Virus record (IMG/VR): IMGVR_UViG_3300020056_001739
Location: 1-23,292 of that record
Length of the DNA stretch: 23,292 nucleotides
Direction: 5' to 3' (one strand)
From: a virus
In this document: positions 1 through 6,379 of the stretch, one piece after another
Layout: each line of letters starts with the position of its first letter
Numbering within the stretch: the first letter of the stretch is position 1
The notes under the pieces: model-generated
What the model was told of the DNA's origin: nothing
Database searches by the model: none
What the model saw: only the letters and a program-made list of their open reading frames with translations
Made by a program: the position numbers and the translations under genes

Positions 1-2
1 AT

Positions 3-200
3 GATACAACACTTACAATTCAAAAACCTCTTGCTCTAATGGCAACACAACAAGGTATTGGACTAGGTCCATATGCTTTCACTGTACCTCAAGGTGCAGA
101 TATTAGGTTAAATAAACATAGTATTCTGTTTGTTGCCAAAACTGATACAGAAATGGCCAAGCAGTATATTACAAGTACAACCGGAGTACAAATGGTATAA
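3..200 (+). CDS. 3' end of an unidentified, probably structural, phage protein (partial)
   Basis: An open frame enters from the left edge and runs 65 codons to TAA at 198-200. The visible C-terminus (LMATQQGIGLGPYAFTVPQG... ending TTGVQMV) has the mixed beta character of virion proteins, but I recognise no family. Its stop overlaps the next start (TAATG), so it is translationally coupled to the PAAR spike-tip gene. In T4-like phages the genes next to a PAAR protein often encode baseplate or tail parts, so a structural role is likely by context only. The N-terminus lies outside the window. Confidence 0.6.
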   Translation, partial: DTTLTIQKPLALMATQQGIGLGPYAFTVPQGADIRLNKHSILFVAKTDTEMAKQYITSTTGVQMV

Positions 201-532
201 TGACGACATTGGTTGCAAGAAAAACAGATACTTGTACAACAGGTCATTCTTGCGACACTACGACTACACTCAACGTAAGTCAAAGTACTGTTTACGCTGA
301 GGGATTACTTATAGCCAGAAAAGGTGATCCAACCGTTTCGCACGATGTTCCAACTCCGGTACCAGATGGCATGGGTGGAACAACAATTGTGTGTTTGCCT
401 CACACAGGTTCTGTTTCAACTGCAAACGGCACTGTTTATGCTGAAGGCGCACTAGTAACAAGAATTAACGAAACTGTAAATTGCAGCGGCGGAAAAATCA
501 CAAGTTCGGCTTCAACTGTATACGCAGAATAA
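200..532 (+). CDS. PAAR-domain protein, tail spike tip (T4 gp5.4-like)
   Basis: This 110-residue protein has the PAAR pattern: a short N-terminus, then ARKGDPTVSHDVPTPVPDGM, with repeated glycine-rich beta turns and three copies of a TVYAE segment (near residues 30, 80 and 107). PAAR proteins form the sharp metal-binding cone that caps the central spike of contractile tails (gp5.4 in T4) and type VI secretion systems. Histidine and cysteine residues (H17, C19, H49, C65, H68) could provide metal ligands. The size is right for a bare spike tip without an effector extension. It overlaps the preceding gene by one base, which fits a baseplate operon. Confidence 0.8.
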   Translation: MTTLVARKTDTCTTGHSCDTTTTLNVSQSTVYAEGLLIARKGDPTVSHDVPTPVPDGMGGTTIVCLPHTGSVSTANGTVYAEGALVTRINETVNCSGGKITSSASTVYAE

Positions 533-545
533 TAAGTGGTGATTA

Positions 546-725
546 ATGACTGACTTACATGATGAACTAAAAGCCCTATTCACAACCTATATTAGAGAAT
601 CAGAAAAATTTGAACACGAAGGCGTTAAAGTCAGTGCTGTCAGAGCACGGCAAGCATTAAATGAATTAAAGGCTCTTATACCTCAAAGACGTAAACAAAT
701 CCAAGATAAGAAAATGGAAATGTAA
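546..725 (+). CDS. Small basic Hc1-like (histone H1-like) protein
   Basis: A 59-residue protein starts at ATG 546, a few bases after a GGTG ribosome-binding site. Its sequence (LHDELKALFTTYIRESEKFE ... SAVRARQALNELKALIPQRR ... IQDKKMEM) follows the Hc1/histone H1-like family pattern: two amphipathic helices joined by a short turn, the second one basic and ending in a lysine-rich tail. Members of this family bind DNA or act in nucleoid compaction, and small versions are seen in marine T4-like phages. The family call rests on the helix pattern and the R-A-R-x-A-L-x-E-L-K core. A generic coiled-coil protein is the alternative. Confidence 0.55.
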   Translation: MTDLHDELKALFTTYIRESEKFEHEGVKVSAVRARQALNELKALIPQRRKQIQDKKMEM

Positions 726-731
726 TAAATA
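724..731 (+). promoter_or_regulatory. Possible variant late promoter box (AATAAATA)
   Basis: AATAAATA sits just after the stop of the Hc1-like gene and 16 bases before the ATG at 748. It differs from the TATAAATA box found elsewhere in this window at one position. Given the base composition a chance match is quite possible. Confidence 0.25.
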
Positions 732-747
732 CATGTAGGAGATATAA

Positions 748-1026
748 ATGGATACCGTAGAAGATTTAAGATTGCTATTATTAGCAGAGTATAATGTACA
801 CCCTACAGAATATGATGGGGAAACTTTAGATTATAAATTTATCCGATTCAGAAGATCTAAGCCTGGTTATGTGTTTAACGAAGGCGGTAGTGATAATTGG
901 GAAGTACACATGCACGGACACACTCCTACGTTTTACAGAACTGACGATCTATTGAAACAATTAGAAGCTGGCGGTAGTCTTCTGTACTGGTTCCATCCTG
1001 ATTCTCCGCTGGTAAAAAATGGATAG
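748..1026 (+). CDS. Hypothetical protein, 92 aa
   Basis: The start is well supported by GGAG seven bases upstream. The 92-residue product is soluble, with an acidic leucine-rich N-terminal helix (VEDLRLLLLAEYNVHP) followed by a charged beta-rich part containing HMHGHTP near residue 56. I do not recognise a family. The HxHxH triplet could bind metal, but nothing else supports that. Its last codons overlap the start of the next gene by eight bases, so the two are probably co-translated. Confidence 0.6.
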   Translation: MDTVEDLRLLLLAEYNVHPTEYDGETLDYKFIRFRRSKPGYVFNEGGSDNWEVHMHGHTPTFYRTDDLLKQLEAGGSLLYWFHPDSPLVKNG

Positions 1027-1345
1027 AGAAAACGTAAAATACCTAAATGATTTGGCAGCAAGAGCCAATTACTATACTCAAGTAAGACGTAATGTCATTG
1101 AGTATATTACCAAACGAAAAATTGATGAAAAACCTTTAACTGTATCTTTACTTCTAATGTCAGCACTTTGGGCAGCAGATAAAAGACAAGAAGATATTGA
1201 TGAAGATGACTTAACCATTTATTTTGGTTTACATAAACGAGATGAAGATGAAGAACCGGGGGCCGTTGTAAAATTAAATCCTCAATATCGAGGAATGAGT
1301 TTACAACAAGTGTTAGATATAACGGTCCAGAGTCATGTTGAATGA
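1019..1345 (+). CDS. Hypothetical protein, 108 aa
   Basis: A helical, charged protein with a basic N-terminal half (ARANYYTQVRRNVIEYITKR) and a strongly acidic middle (RQEDIDEDDL, HKRDEDEEPG). There is no signal peptide or membrane segment and no family that I recognise. It overlaps both neighbours: its start lies inside the gene ending at 1026, and its end overlaps the gene starting at 1335. This is the tight packing of a phage operon. Confidence 0.6.
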   Translation: MDRENVKYLNDLAARANYYTQVRRNVIEYITKRKIDEKPLTVSLLLMSALWAADKRQEDIDEDDLTIYFGLHKRDEDEEPGAVVKLNPQYRGMSLQQVLDITVQSHVE

Positions 1346-2075
1346 ACACGTAAAATTAAAATCATATGACCAACTAGTAGAACTATTTACAGACTTTGAT
1401 AATTTCTGTGGTACTAAAACCTACGTAGCAAAATCAACGCTTGAAGATGTAGGACTTGTTAGAAATAAACCATACAGTGGCATTTCAGATGACATAGAAG
1501 AAATAGTAAGTGATATGACAAAACGTTGTGGACCTAAATTTCTGTCTAACCATCCTAGAGCCAATGCTGACTTACTAGAAAAGTCAAACACAATTTCAGT
1601 AATAGGAAAAGATATTGCCAAAGGCGGAAAGATTACACATCCGATGTGTATACACTACTTTGGCAAGAAAGTAGCGTGTCATCCTGGTAATAGTAGATTA
1701 TATTTTCAAAGAGTATATCCCTATCCTGTGTACACTATTTTTACAGACTACAAAGGAGATATCCAACAACGTTTTCCGCACATTAAATTTTGTAACCCTA
1801 AGGAACATGAATTCAGTGTCAAAGGTTTAAACTATGTATGTTTTGATAATCTTGCCGAAAAGTGTCCGCGAGGAATACAAAAGGTTACAAAAGATAGACT
1901 TTGTTATATTCAAGAAGTAATAGAAGATTGGCCTCAAGAACTAGGCGATCCTACACTTTACCATCCTCCAAAAGAATTTAAGGTTGTAAAAGGAAGAGTG
2001 TATGTTGATAATCAATTGATATATCAAAAATTTAGAACAGAATGGAGAGTAGTAATTGATATTAAACACAGTTAA
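1335..2075 (+). CDS. Hypothetical protein, 246 aa
   Basis: A mid-sized soluble protein that I cannot assign. The N-terminal half is helical (YDQLVELFTDFDNFCG). The central part holds THPMCIHYFGKKVACHPGNSR (residues about 101-121), which loosely recalls the DGxHR-type motif of ParB/sulfiredoxin-like proteins, followed by an aromatic-rich stretch. The match to that superfamily is too short to call. There are seven cysteines but no CxxC pair. It starts inside the upstream gene, and its 3' end overlaps the oxygenase gene that begins with TTG at 2056. Confidence 0.6.
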   Translation: MLNEHVKLKSYDQLVELFTDFDNFCGTKTYVAKSTLEDVGLVRNKPYSGISDDIEEIVSDMTKRCGPKFLSNHPRANADLLEKSNTISVIGKDIAKGGKITHPMCIHYFGKKVACHPGNSRLYFQRVYPYPVYTIFTDYKGDIQQRFPHIKFCNPKEHEFSVKGLNYVCFDNLAEKCPRGIQKVTKDRLCYIQEVIEDWPQELGDPTLYHPPKEFKVVKGRVYVDNQLIYQKFRTEWRVVIDIKHS

Positions 2076-2595
2076 TGTAGGTTACACAATTTGGCAGTTT
2101 AAAAACCTTATAAGTGATGATCTTATAAGATGCATTATCAACGAATCTGAAGTGCTTTCCTGGGGATCGTTGAATGGTAAACGCACAGATAAAAATGTAA
2201 GGCATTGGATGCATCATTATGAACATCCTTGTTTTTGGGATGTAATAGAGTTTTTTGATTCATACGAAACAAGAAAAATGTTTGGCGAAACTGTAGGTAA
2301 AGATTATACAACTGATAGATTGAGAATTGAACTTTGTAAAGATCTTAAAGGCAGTTGGTTAGAAGATCACTGCGACGACGATGCTAAAACTTTTACATTG
2401 CAATTATATTTAAATTATCAAGAAACCAGTACAACTTTTAACAATATAAAAACAAGAGCTACAAGAGGCAGTGGTTGGTTTTTTGTAAACACTGGTAATG
2501 AACCGCATAAATTAGATCCTCTGGAAGATGATAGAGTCAGCATAATTGTAAATTATGTAAATGATAATTGGCAAGATGAAAGTGTGCTTGTATGA
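2056..2595 (+). CDS. 2OG-Fe(II) oxygenase superfamily protein (first of three)
   Basis: A 179-residue protein with the 2-oxoglutarate/iron dioxygenase signature. H105-x-D107 lies in EDHCDDDAKTFTLQLYLN, the distal iron histidine is H151 in NEPHKLDP, and R160 nearby can bind 2-oxoglutarate. The stretch after HxD matches the family's HxDxxxKxxTxxxYLN pattern. The protein has little beyond the double-stranded beta-helix core. The start is TTG at 2056; no in-frame ATG is close, and GGAGAG lies six bases upstream. Members of this group are abundant in marine T4-like phages; substrates are mostly unknown and include proteins and nucleobases. It overlaps its upstream and downstream neighbours (the latter by ATGA). 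Confidence 0.8.
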   Translation: MILNTVNVGYTIWQFKNLISDDLIRCIINESEVLSWGSLNGKRTDKNVRHWMHHYEHPCFWDVIEFFDSYETRKMFGETVGKDYTTDRLRIELCKDLKGSWLEDHCDDDAKTFTLQLYLNYQETSTTFNNIKTRATRGSGWFFVNTGNEPHKLDPLEDDRVSIIVNYVNDNWQDESVLV

Positions 2596-3092
2596 TCGTA
2601 GAGAAAATACAAGACCCTTATACACAATATCTCATACATAATTTTTTACCTCAAGATGTGTTTGATGAATTTAATGAGTATAGTAAAAACTTACCTCGAT
2701 ATGAAGCACGTACAATGCATCCTTTTAAAGAAGGCAAGTGGCATGATTTGCTAGAAGAACCTATGGCAGATTTGTCTGATATAATAAAGTATGACTTTGC
2801 TAGACACTACCTAGAATTACAATTTGATAATATTGATATAGACTGGCAATACAATAAAGTTCATACAGACAATCCTAAAAAGATTTTTACTTTTGTTTTA
2901 GGTTTAGCAGACACAGGCACAGGTACAAAAATCTATAAAAATAAAACAGAGTTTTCTCATCAAAATCCCTATATAAAAAATGGTGGTACAGCATTCTTTA
3001 GAGGCGAGCAAACTTGGCACGACTTTGATGCTATCGATTGTATAGAGCAAAGACGTACATTAATAATAATGGTTTGCAAAAAACCACTATAA
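2592..3092 (+). CDS. 2OG-Fe(II) oxygenase superfamily protein (second of three)
   Basis: A 166-residue protein with the iron triad H91-x-D93 (VHTDNPKK), a distal histidine H143 (EQTWHDFDAI), and R154/R155 placed to bind 2-oxoglutarate. A glycine-rich loop and a buried strand (GGTAFFRGEQTWHDF) complete the C-terminal half of the jelly roll. The N-terminus (DPYTQYLIHNFLPQDVFDEF) is the usual opening of phage prolyl-4-hydroxylase-like proteins. It starts with ATGA overlap on the preceding oxygenase but is clearly divergent from it, so these are neighbours rather than a recent duplication. The substrate is unknown. Confidence 0.8.
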   Translation: MIVEKIQDPYTQYLIHNFLPQDVFDEFNEYSKNLPRYEARTMHPFKEGKWHDLLEEPMADLSDIIKYDFARHYLELQFDNIDIDWQYNKVHTDNPKKIFTFVLGLADTGTGTKIYKNKTEFSHQNPYIKNGGTAFFRGEQTWHDFDAIDCIEQRRTLIIMVCKKPL

Positions 3093-3095
3093 ATA
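3088..3095 (+). promoter_or_regulatory. TATAAATA box overlapping the oxygenase stop codon
   Basis: An exact T4-type late box overlaps the TAA stop at 3090-3092. If spacing follows T4 (about five bases from box to +1), transcription would begin at about 3101, within the ATG at 3100. Either the next gene is read from a nearly leaderless transcript or the box is a coincidence of the sequence around the stop codon. Confidence 0.45.
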
Positions 3096-3099
3096 ATAT

Positions 3100-3669
3100 A
3101 TGAATACAATTTTCATACATGGCGCTACAGCAAGCGAAAGAAGTTTTGCTTTTATTCAAAAAGAAATAAAAGTAAAAGATCCTATTTTTCTGAATTACGA
3201 TAAAGAAACAACTGCTGAAGAAAATCTACAAGAAATGAAACAAATCATTAGGGAAAACAAGGGGCCTTTTAGTATCATTGCGCATAGTTTAGGCGGAGTA
3301 TATGCAACTTACTTGCAAAATGAATTTGATATTAAAGGCGTTGTAAGTCTTGCTACACCGTTCAATGGCAGCGAGATAGCAACTTGGGGTGGTTTACTAA
3401 ATCCAGGATATCAATTATTTAGAGATATCACGCCACACAGTGCATTTATAAAAGGCAGTAGAAAACTTTCAATAAAAGTTCCTTGGTTACAAATTGTTAC
3501 TACAACAGGTGATGTTCCTTGGTTATCAGGAAAGAATGATGGTATTGTTACACGACATTCAATGACTTGCAGAGGCGATGTAGAATACACAACAATTGAT
3601 AGAAACCATTACGAAATTGTTTTAAGTAAAAGAGTGGTTGACACTATCAAATATAGACTATATAAATAA
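3100..3669 (+). CDS. Alpha/beta hydrolase, lipase/esterase-like
   Basis: A 189-residue alpha/beta hydrolase. FIHGATAS at the N-terminus gives the oxyanion loop after strand 3. The nucleophile elbow is AHSLGG (S63). The likely acid is D147 (SGKNDGIV) and the catalytic histidine H170 (DRNHYEIV). SLATPFNGSE after the elbow resembles the lipase/PGAP1-like group that acts on acyl esters. There is no signal peptide, so it should act in the cytoplasm unless released at lysis. No ribosome-binding site precedes the ATG. Its stop codon overlaps the late promoter of the tmRNA. Substrate unknown; membrane lipid turnover is only a guess. Confidence 0.8.
   Translation: MNTIFIHGATASERSFAFIQKEIKVKDPIFLNYDKETTAEENLQEMKQIIRENKGPFSIIAHSLGGVYATYLQNEFDIKGVVSLATPFNGSEIATWGGLLNPGYQLFRDITPHSAFIKGSRKLSIKVPWLQIVTTTGDVPWLSGKNDGIVTRHSMTCRGDVEYTTIDRNHYEIVLSKRVVDTIKYRLYK
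3661..3668 (+). promoter_or_regulatory. T4-type late promoter box for the tmRNA
   Basis: An exact TATAAATA overlaps the stop of the hydrolase. With T4 spacing, transcription would start at about 3674, at the 5' end of the tmRNA acceptor piece. This suggests that the tmRNA is made late in infection from the phage's own promoter. Confidence 0.65.
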
Positions 3670-3670
3670 A

Positions 3671-3900
3671 AGGTAGGCGTTACAAAGCGTATTTGGACCC
3701 CGGGGCGGTACCGGGCGCCTCCACCATAAACACTTTGACACAGAGTTTTTATGATGGGGGCGAAACAGGTTTCGACAGGTAGGCAAGTTTACAAAACACA
3801 ACTGCAAACGATAACTTTGCACCTTCTGGTTACGCTCTAGCAGCATAATTAAGGGGGCGGGTACTGCCTAGCAACAGAAGTGCCATAACTTATAGTATGC
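3671..3900 (+). ncRNA. ssrA: Circularly permuted (two-piece, alphaproteobacterial-type) tmRNA
   Basis: tmRNA rescues stalled ribosomes and adds a degradation tag. Here the acceptor piece comes first: T stem 3699-3703/3711-3715 with a 7-base loop, the 3' acceptor strand CGCCTCC at 3716-3722, then A and an encoded CCA at 3724-3726. After about 29 bases of spacer the coding piece begins with GGGGGCG at 3756-3762, followed by the tmRNA signature around GGTTTCGACAGG. The two acceptor strands form seven pairs, with G-U at pair 3, the alanine identity element. The tag frame at 3804-3845 encodes ANDNFAPSGYALAA and stops with TAA at 3846-3848. TAGGCA (3780-3785) can pair with TGCCTA (3865-3870) around the tag. 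The T loop (GGCGGTA) lacks the usual TTCRA. The outer ends are approximate. Confidence 0.92.
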
Positions 3901-3903
3901 TTA

Positions 3904-4581
3904 ATGATAAAAAAACAAATTAATGCTTTTGATATAACTATTTCTAGTTATTGTCAAGCCTTCTGTGTAGGCTGTCAAAGAAATGAAGAAGACGGTACTC
4001 CTTCTGATTGGATTACAAAAAATCAATTTCACATGGACCCATCTAACTTTAAAAAATTTTTAGACAGTGGCTATAATAAATGGCAACAGTTTGGCCATTT
4101 ACAACTATGCGGAGAGTTAGGCGATCCTATGATGCATCCTCGTATAGACGAAATTTTAGATATTGCTTTTGACTATAATTTAATAAATGGTGTTCTAATT
4201 AATACAAACGGAGGGATACGCCGACCGGAATGGTATGCAGCACAGGCAAAAAAGAATAGAAATCTAACTATTGCATTTGGAATTGATGGAATAAATCATG
4301 AAATGAATTGGAAATACAGAAAAGGTGTAAAGTTCCAACAAGCATGGGATAACATGATTGCATTTCATGAAAACGGCGGCAGGATAGAATGGCATTATAT
4401 TCTTTTTAATTGGAACTACAAAGCAATACCAGAAGTAGTCAACATTGCTAAAGACCTAAAGCTTGAAAAAAAGCAACTAGTTTTCAAAATTACTAGGACA
4501 GATAATCCTGCCGAAGGGTTATGTGATGAATTAATAATAGACGAAGCAACATCATTATTAGAGGAATATGGATATGTATAA
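3904..4581 (+). CDS. Radical SAM protein, catalytic domain
   Basis: A 225-residue radical SAM enzyme core. The 4Fe-4S ligands are C17, C21 and C24 (YCQAFCVGC, the CxxxCxxC motif). The SAM-binding region follows with LCGELGDPMMHP (GGEP-like) and LINTNGG, and the rest of the partial TIM barrel continues to residue 225. Such enzymes cleave SAM to a 5'-deoxyadenosyl radical. The chain stops where the auxiliary-cluster domain of SPASM-type members would begin, and that domain is encoded by the next, overlapping gene. The substrate is unknown. No peptide precursor gene is apparent beside it. The ATG follows directly on the tmRNA with no clear ribosome-binding site, so the start is less certain than the gene. 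Confidence 0.82.
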   Translation: MIKKQINAFDITISSYCQAFCVGCQRNEEDGTPSDWITKNQFHMDPSNFKKFLDSGYNKWQQFGHLQLCGELGDPMMHPRIDEILDIAFDYNLINGVLINTNGGIRRPEWYAAQAKKNRNLTIAFGIDGINHEMNWKYRKGVKFQQAWDNMIAFHENGGRIEWHYILFNWNYKAIPEVVNIAKDLKLEKKQLVFKITRTDNPAEGLCDELIIDEATSLLEEYGYV

Positions 4582-4918
4582 TATAGATTGCCATACCTAT
4601 GACGAATATGAAGATGATATACAACGTGATTGGGAAATTAATATTGATGGAAAACTATGGCCTTGTTGTCATTACCTGGTAGAAAGTTATAAACATCCTA
4701 AAGATAAAGATAACACTTTAATGTCCGACGAAGCATTGAACAAGGCTTTCGAGCAAGATCCTAATTGGAACAACTTAAATTACCATGATTTATATGATAT
4801 TGTAAATCATGATTACTACCAAAATCATTGTTGTAAAAAATCATGGAATAGTGATAATCCTCCTCCTCTATGTGTTAAAATGTGTCAAAGTGGAAAGCAA
4901 GTTCGTAATATAGAATAA
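4568..4918 (+). CDS. Cysteine-rich SPASM-like C-terminal partner of the radical SAM protein
   Basis: A 116-residue protein with the layout of a SPASM/twitch auxiliary-cluster domain: INIDGKLWPCCHY (C33, C34), the usual point where SPASM proteins have G-x-x-x-P-C, then C88/C89 in NHCCKKSW and C102-x3-C106 near the end. In most related enzymes this region is fused to the radical SAM barrel. Here it is a separate frame overlapping the upstream gene by 14 bases. GAGGAA at 4561-4566 lies only one base before ATG 4568, so ATG 4574 (nine bases after GAGG) may be the true start. A stop codon at 4559-4561 closes this frame upstream. Either a two-subunit enzyme or a frameshift. Confidence 0.65.
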   Translation: MDMYNIDCHTYDEYEDDIQRDWEINIDGKLWPCCHYLVESYKHPKDKDNTLMSDEALNKAFEQDPNWNNLNYHDLYDIVNHDYYQNHCCKKSWNSDNPPPLCVKMCQSGKQVRNIE

Positions 4919-4947
4919 CTGCTACAATTTAACACACCCTAGTCAGG

Positions 4948-4976
4948 TTGACATTACACTGTAAACATGCTATATA
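4948..4976 (+). promoter_or_regulatory. Strong sigma70-like promoter
   Basis: A perfect -35 TTGACA at 4948-4953 is followed after 17 bases by TATATA at 4971-4976, preceded by ATGC. The next gene starts at 5004 with GGAG at 4994-4997. This looks like a host-type (early or middle) promoter for the electron-transfer gene set, in contrast with the TATAAATA late boxes elsewhere. Confidence 0.75.
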
Positions 4977-5003
4977 TTATTACATAGACACACGGAGATT
5001 AGT

Positions 5004-5363
5004 ATGAATCAGAAACCAAAGCCCATTGGTTGGGCAACAACTATTACTTCACTTCGCAGCGAACTAGGACTTATGTGGTCAAGTTTTATGACTATTGAAA
5101 ACTCACCATTGCGTAAACTAGATCCAAGAGTTGCACACATGATATTTCAATGCCTAGCATTTATTTGGAGTGGATTATTTGCTATTATGATTGGCAGTTA
5201 TATGGCATTTGGCATTAGTGCAATATTCCACGTAAGTTTGATAGCAGGCGTTTTTATCACAGCAGTGACAATGAACGAAGCAGACAAGCGTCCACAAACT
5301 GTAAACCGTTTTGTAAAAGACAATGTAATCAACAGCAGAGGCATTGGTGGTGAGCATGAGTGA
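5004..5363 (+). CDS. Small integral membrane protein, 119 aa
   Basis: The start is set by GGAG six bases before ATG 5004. The N-terminal 45 residues are soluble, followed by two membrane segments at about residues 47-68 (MIFQCLAFIWSGLFAIMIGS) and 70-90 (FGISAIFHVSLIAGVFITAV), and a charged C-terminal tail. I do not recognise a family. It is first in a probable operon with an oxidase-subunit-IV-like protein and pseudoazurin, overlapping the former by eight bases. A part in membrane electron transfer is therefore plausible, but this rests on context alone. Confidence 0.65.
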   Translation: MNQKPKPIGWATTITSLRSELGLMWSSFMTIENSPLRKLDPRVAHMIFQCLAFIWSGLFAIMIGSYMAFGISAIFHVSLIAGVFITAVTMNEADKRPQTVNRFVKDNVINSRGIGGEHE

Positions 5364-5577
5364 TGATGTAAGAGCAGCAGCACAAAAGCAAGCCGAAGAA
5401 GCAATGGATGGATTTATCCTTTGGAGTAAACGTGCTACACTGTGGAGTGCTCTATTTTTATGTGTTGTTGTATTTGCTTGCAACTCGGGCGTGGAAACTG
5501 GACCTAATGCAACTGGTTCAGGTTATAACGGAGAACAATATTCTCCTTCAAATCTTAATGTAAAGGATAAAAAATGA
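5356..5577 (+). CDS. Small membrane protein resembling aa3-type cytochrome c oxidase subunit IV
   Basis: I chose ATG 5356 (MSDDVRAAAQKQAEE...), preceded by GGTGGTGAG, over an upstream TTG at 5344. The product is 73 residues with one membrane helix at about residues 29-46. The sequence EEAMDGFILWSKRATLWSAL matches the pattern of the short alphaproteobacterial aa3-type oxidase subunit IV (a charged tail, then F-x-G-F-I/L-K/x-W, then a single helix). The C-terminal 25 residues (ACNSGVETGPNATG...) are longer than usual and could lie in the periplasm. A lipoprotein is less likely because the hydrophobic segment is far from the N-terminus. It overlaps the pseudoazurin start (ATGA). The family call is from memory of a short motif. 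Confidence 0.5.
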   Translation: MSDDVRAAAQKQAEEAMDGFILWSKRATLWSALFLCVVVFACNSGVETGPNATGSGYNGEQYSPSNLNVKDKK

Positions 5578-6005
5578 GATTTACACTAGCGGCAATTTTG
5601 ATTGCTATTGGCATGGGTACTGCCCACGCAGAAGACATTACCATTGATATGTTGAACAAACGTGACGATGGCGCTAAGATGGTGTACTCACAAGACATTG
5701 CGACTATTGATGTTGGTGACACCATTACTTGGCTACCAACACAAAAGGGTCACAACGTAGAATTTATTGCTGGCCCAGATGGTTGGGAAGCACCAAAGAA
5801 ATCAAAACTATCAAAAGAATACGCATACACATTTGACACACCGGGTGTCTACTTGTATCAATGCACACCACACAAGTCAATGGGTATGATTGCCATTGTA
5901 GTTGTAGGCGATCTGACACAAGAAGGTGTAGATGCTATCCGTGATGCGAAAGTAAAAGGCAAGTCAAAAAAGAAACTTAAAAAGTTGTTGGCAGAACTAC
6001 CATGA
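5574..6005 (+). CDS. Pseudoazurin-like periplasmic blue copper protein
   Basis: A 143-residue precursor with a clean signal peptide cleaved after AHA (residue 19). The mature protein follows pseudoazurin throughout: IDMLNKRDDGAKMVY, the VGDTITWLPTQKGHNV segment with copper ligand H60, and QCTPHKSMGM with ligands C97, H100 and M105. A lysine-rich C-terminal helix (KGKSKKKLKKLLAEL) is also typical. Pseudoazurin is a soluble one-electron carrier in the periplasm of many proteobacteria, donating to oxidases or nitrite and nitrous-oxide reductases. Cyanophages carry plastocyanin; this would be the alphaproteobacterial counterpart. It follows a membrane protein that resembles an oxidase subunit, so the set may redirect host electron flow. 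Confidence 0.9.
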   Translation: MRFTLAAILIAIGMGTAHAEDITIDMLNKRDDGAKMVYSQDIATIDVGDTITWLPTQKGHNVEFIAGPDGWEAPKKSKLSKEYAYTFDTPGVYLYQCTPHKSMGMIAIVVVGDLTQEGVDAIRDAKVKGKSKKKLKKLLAELP

Positions 6006-6059
6006 CAGCATTAGCACAGAGAATTACCTCCGCAATGCACTAAGAGGAAACAGAACATA

Positions 6060-6254
6060 ATGTTTAGTAAACAATGTAAAGCACACTTAGATGAAGTAGG
6101 CGAAACAGGTCTACAACATATGGCAGTAGCACTAAAAACCGCAGTGAAATTACAACTGTTAGTGCCTGCACTTATCATTCACAGTGTTGCTCCTAGATTT
6201 TTCACACATACAGCATCGGATGTAATGAGTAAAATCTTAAAGGACAGAAAATGA
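6060..6254 (+). CDS. DUF6356-like small membrane-associated protein
   Basis: A 64-residue protein with the features of the alphaproteobacterial DUF6356 family: H-x-x-x-V-G-E-T-x-x-x-H-M near the start (HLDEVGETGLQHM), a hydrophobic helix (LQLLVPALIIHSV), then P-x-F-F-x-x-T-A-S. Its function is unknown; the family occurs in alphaproteobacterial genomes. GAGGAA lies about 11 bases upstream of the ATG. It is linked to the next small gene by ATGA overlap at 6251-6254. Confidence 0.65.
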   Translation: MFSKQCKAHLDEVGETGLQHMAVALKTAVKLQLLVPALIIHSVAPRFFTHTASDVMSKILKDRK

Positions 6255-6379
6255 TTAAAATTGTAGGATATTTTAAAGACAAGACAGTGTCACAAGTGTT
6301 TGATAATGTGCTTGATGCAATTGACTACAGAGATTACTTAGATGCTCATTATGCAAAAGTAAAATGGATACAACAATGA
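6251..6379 (+). CDS. Hypothetical small protein, 42 aa
   Basis: A short frame starting MIKIVGYFKDKTVSQVFDNV and ending KVKWIQQ. It begins on the ATGA that ends the DUF6356-like gene and ends on the ATGA that begins the next gene, so it fills the space between two coupled genes with no gaps. This packing is the main reason to believe it is translated. It has no membrane segment and no family I recognise. Confidence 0.5.
   Translation: MIKIVGYFKDKTVSQVFDNVLDAIDYRDYLDAHYAKVKWIQQ

Noticed and set aside
3658-3846. Minus-strand 62-codon frame across the tmRNA
   Set aside because: It is the complement of the structured RNA, has no ribosome-binding site, and its translation has no protein-like pattern.
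6002-6043. A 13-codon frame (MTALAQRITSAMH) overlapping the pseudoazurin stop by ATGA
   Set aside because: Too short to support as a gene from sequence alone and with no clear ribosome-binding site; mentioned only as part of the ATGA chain.
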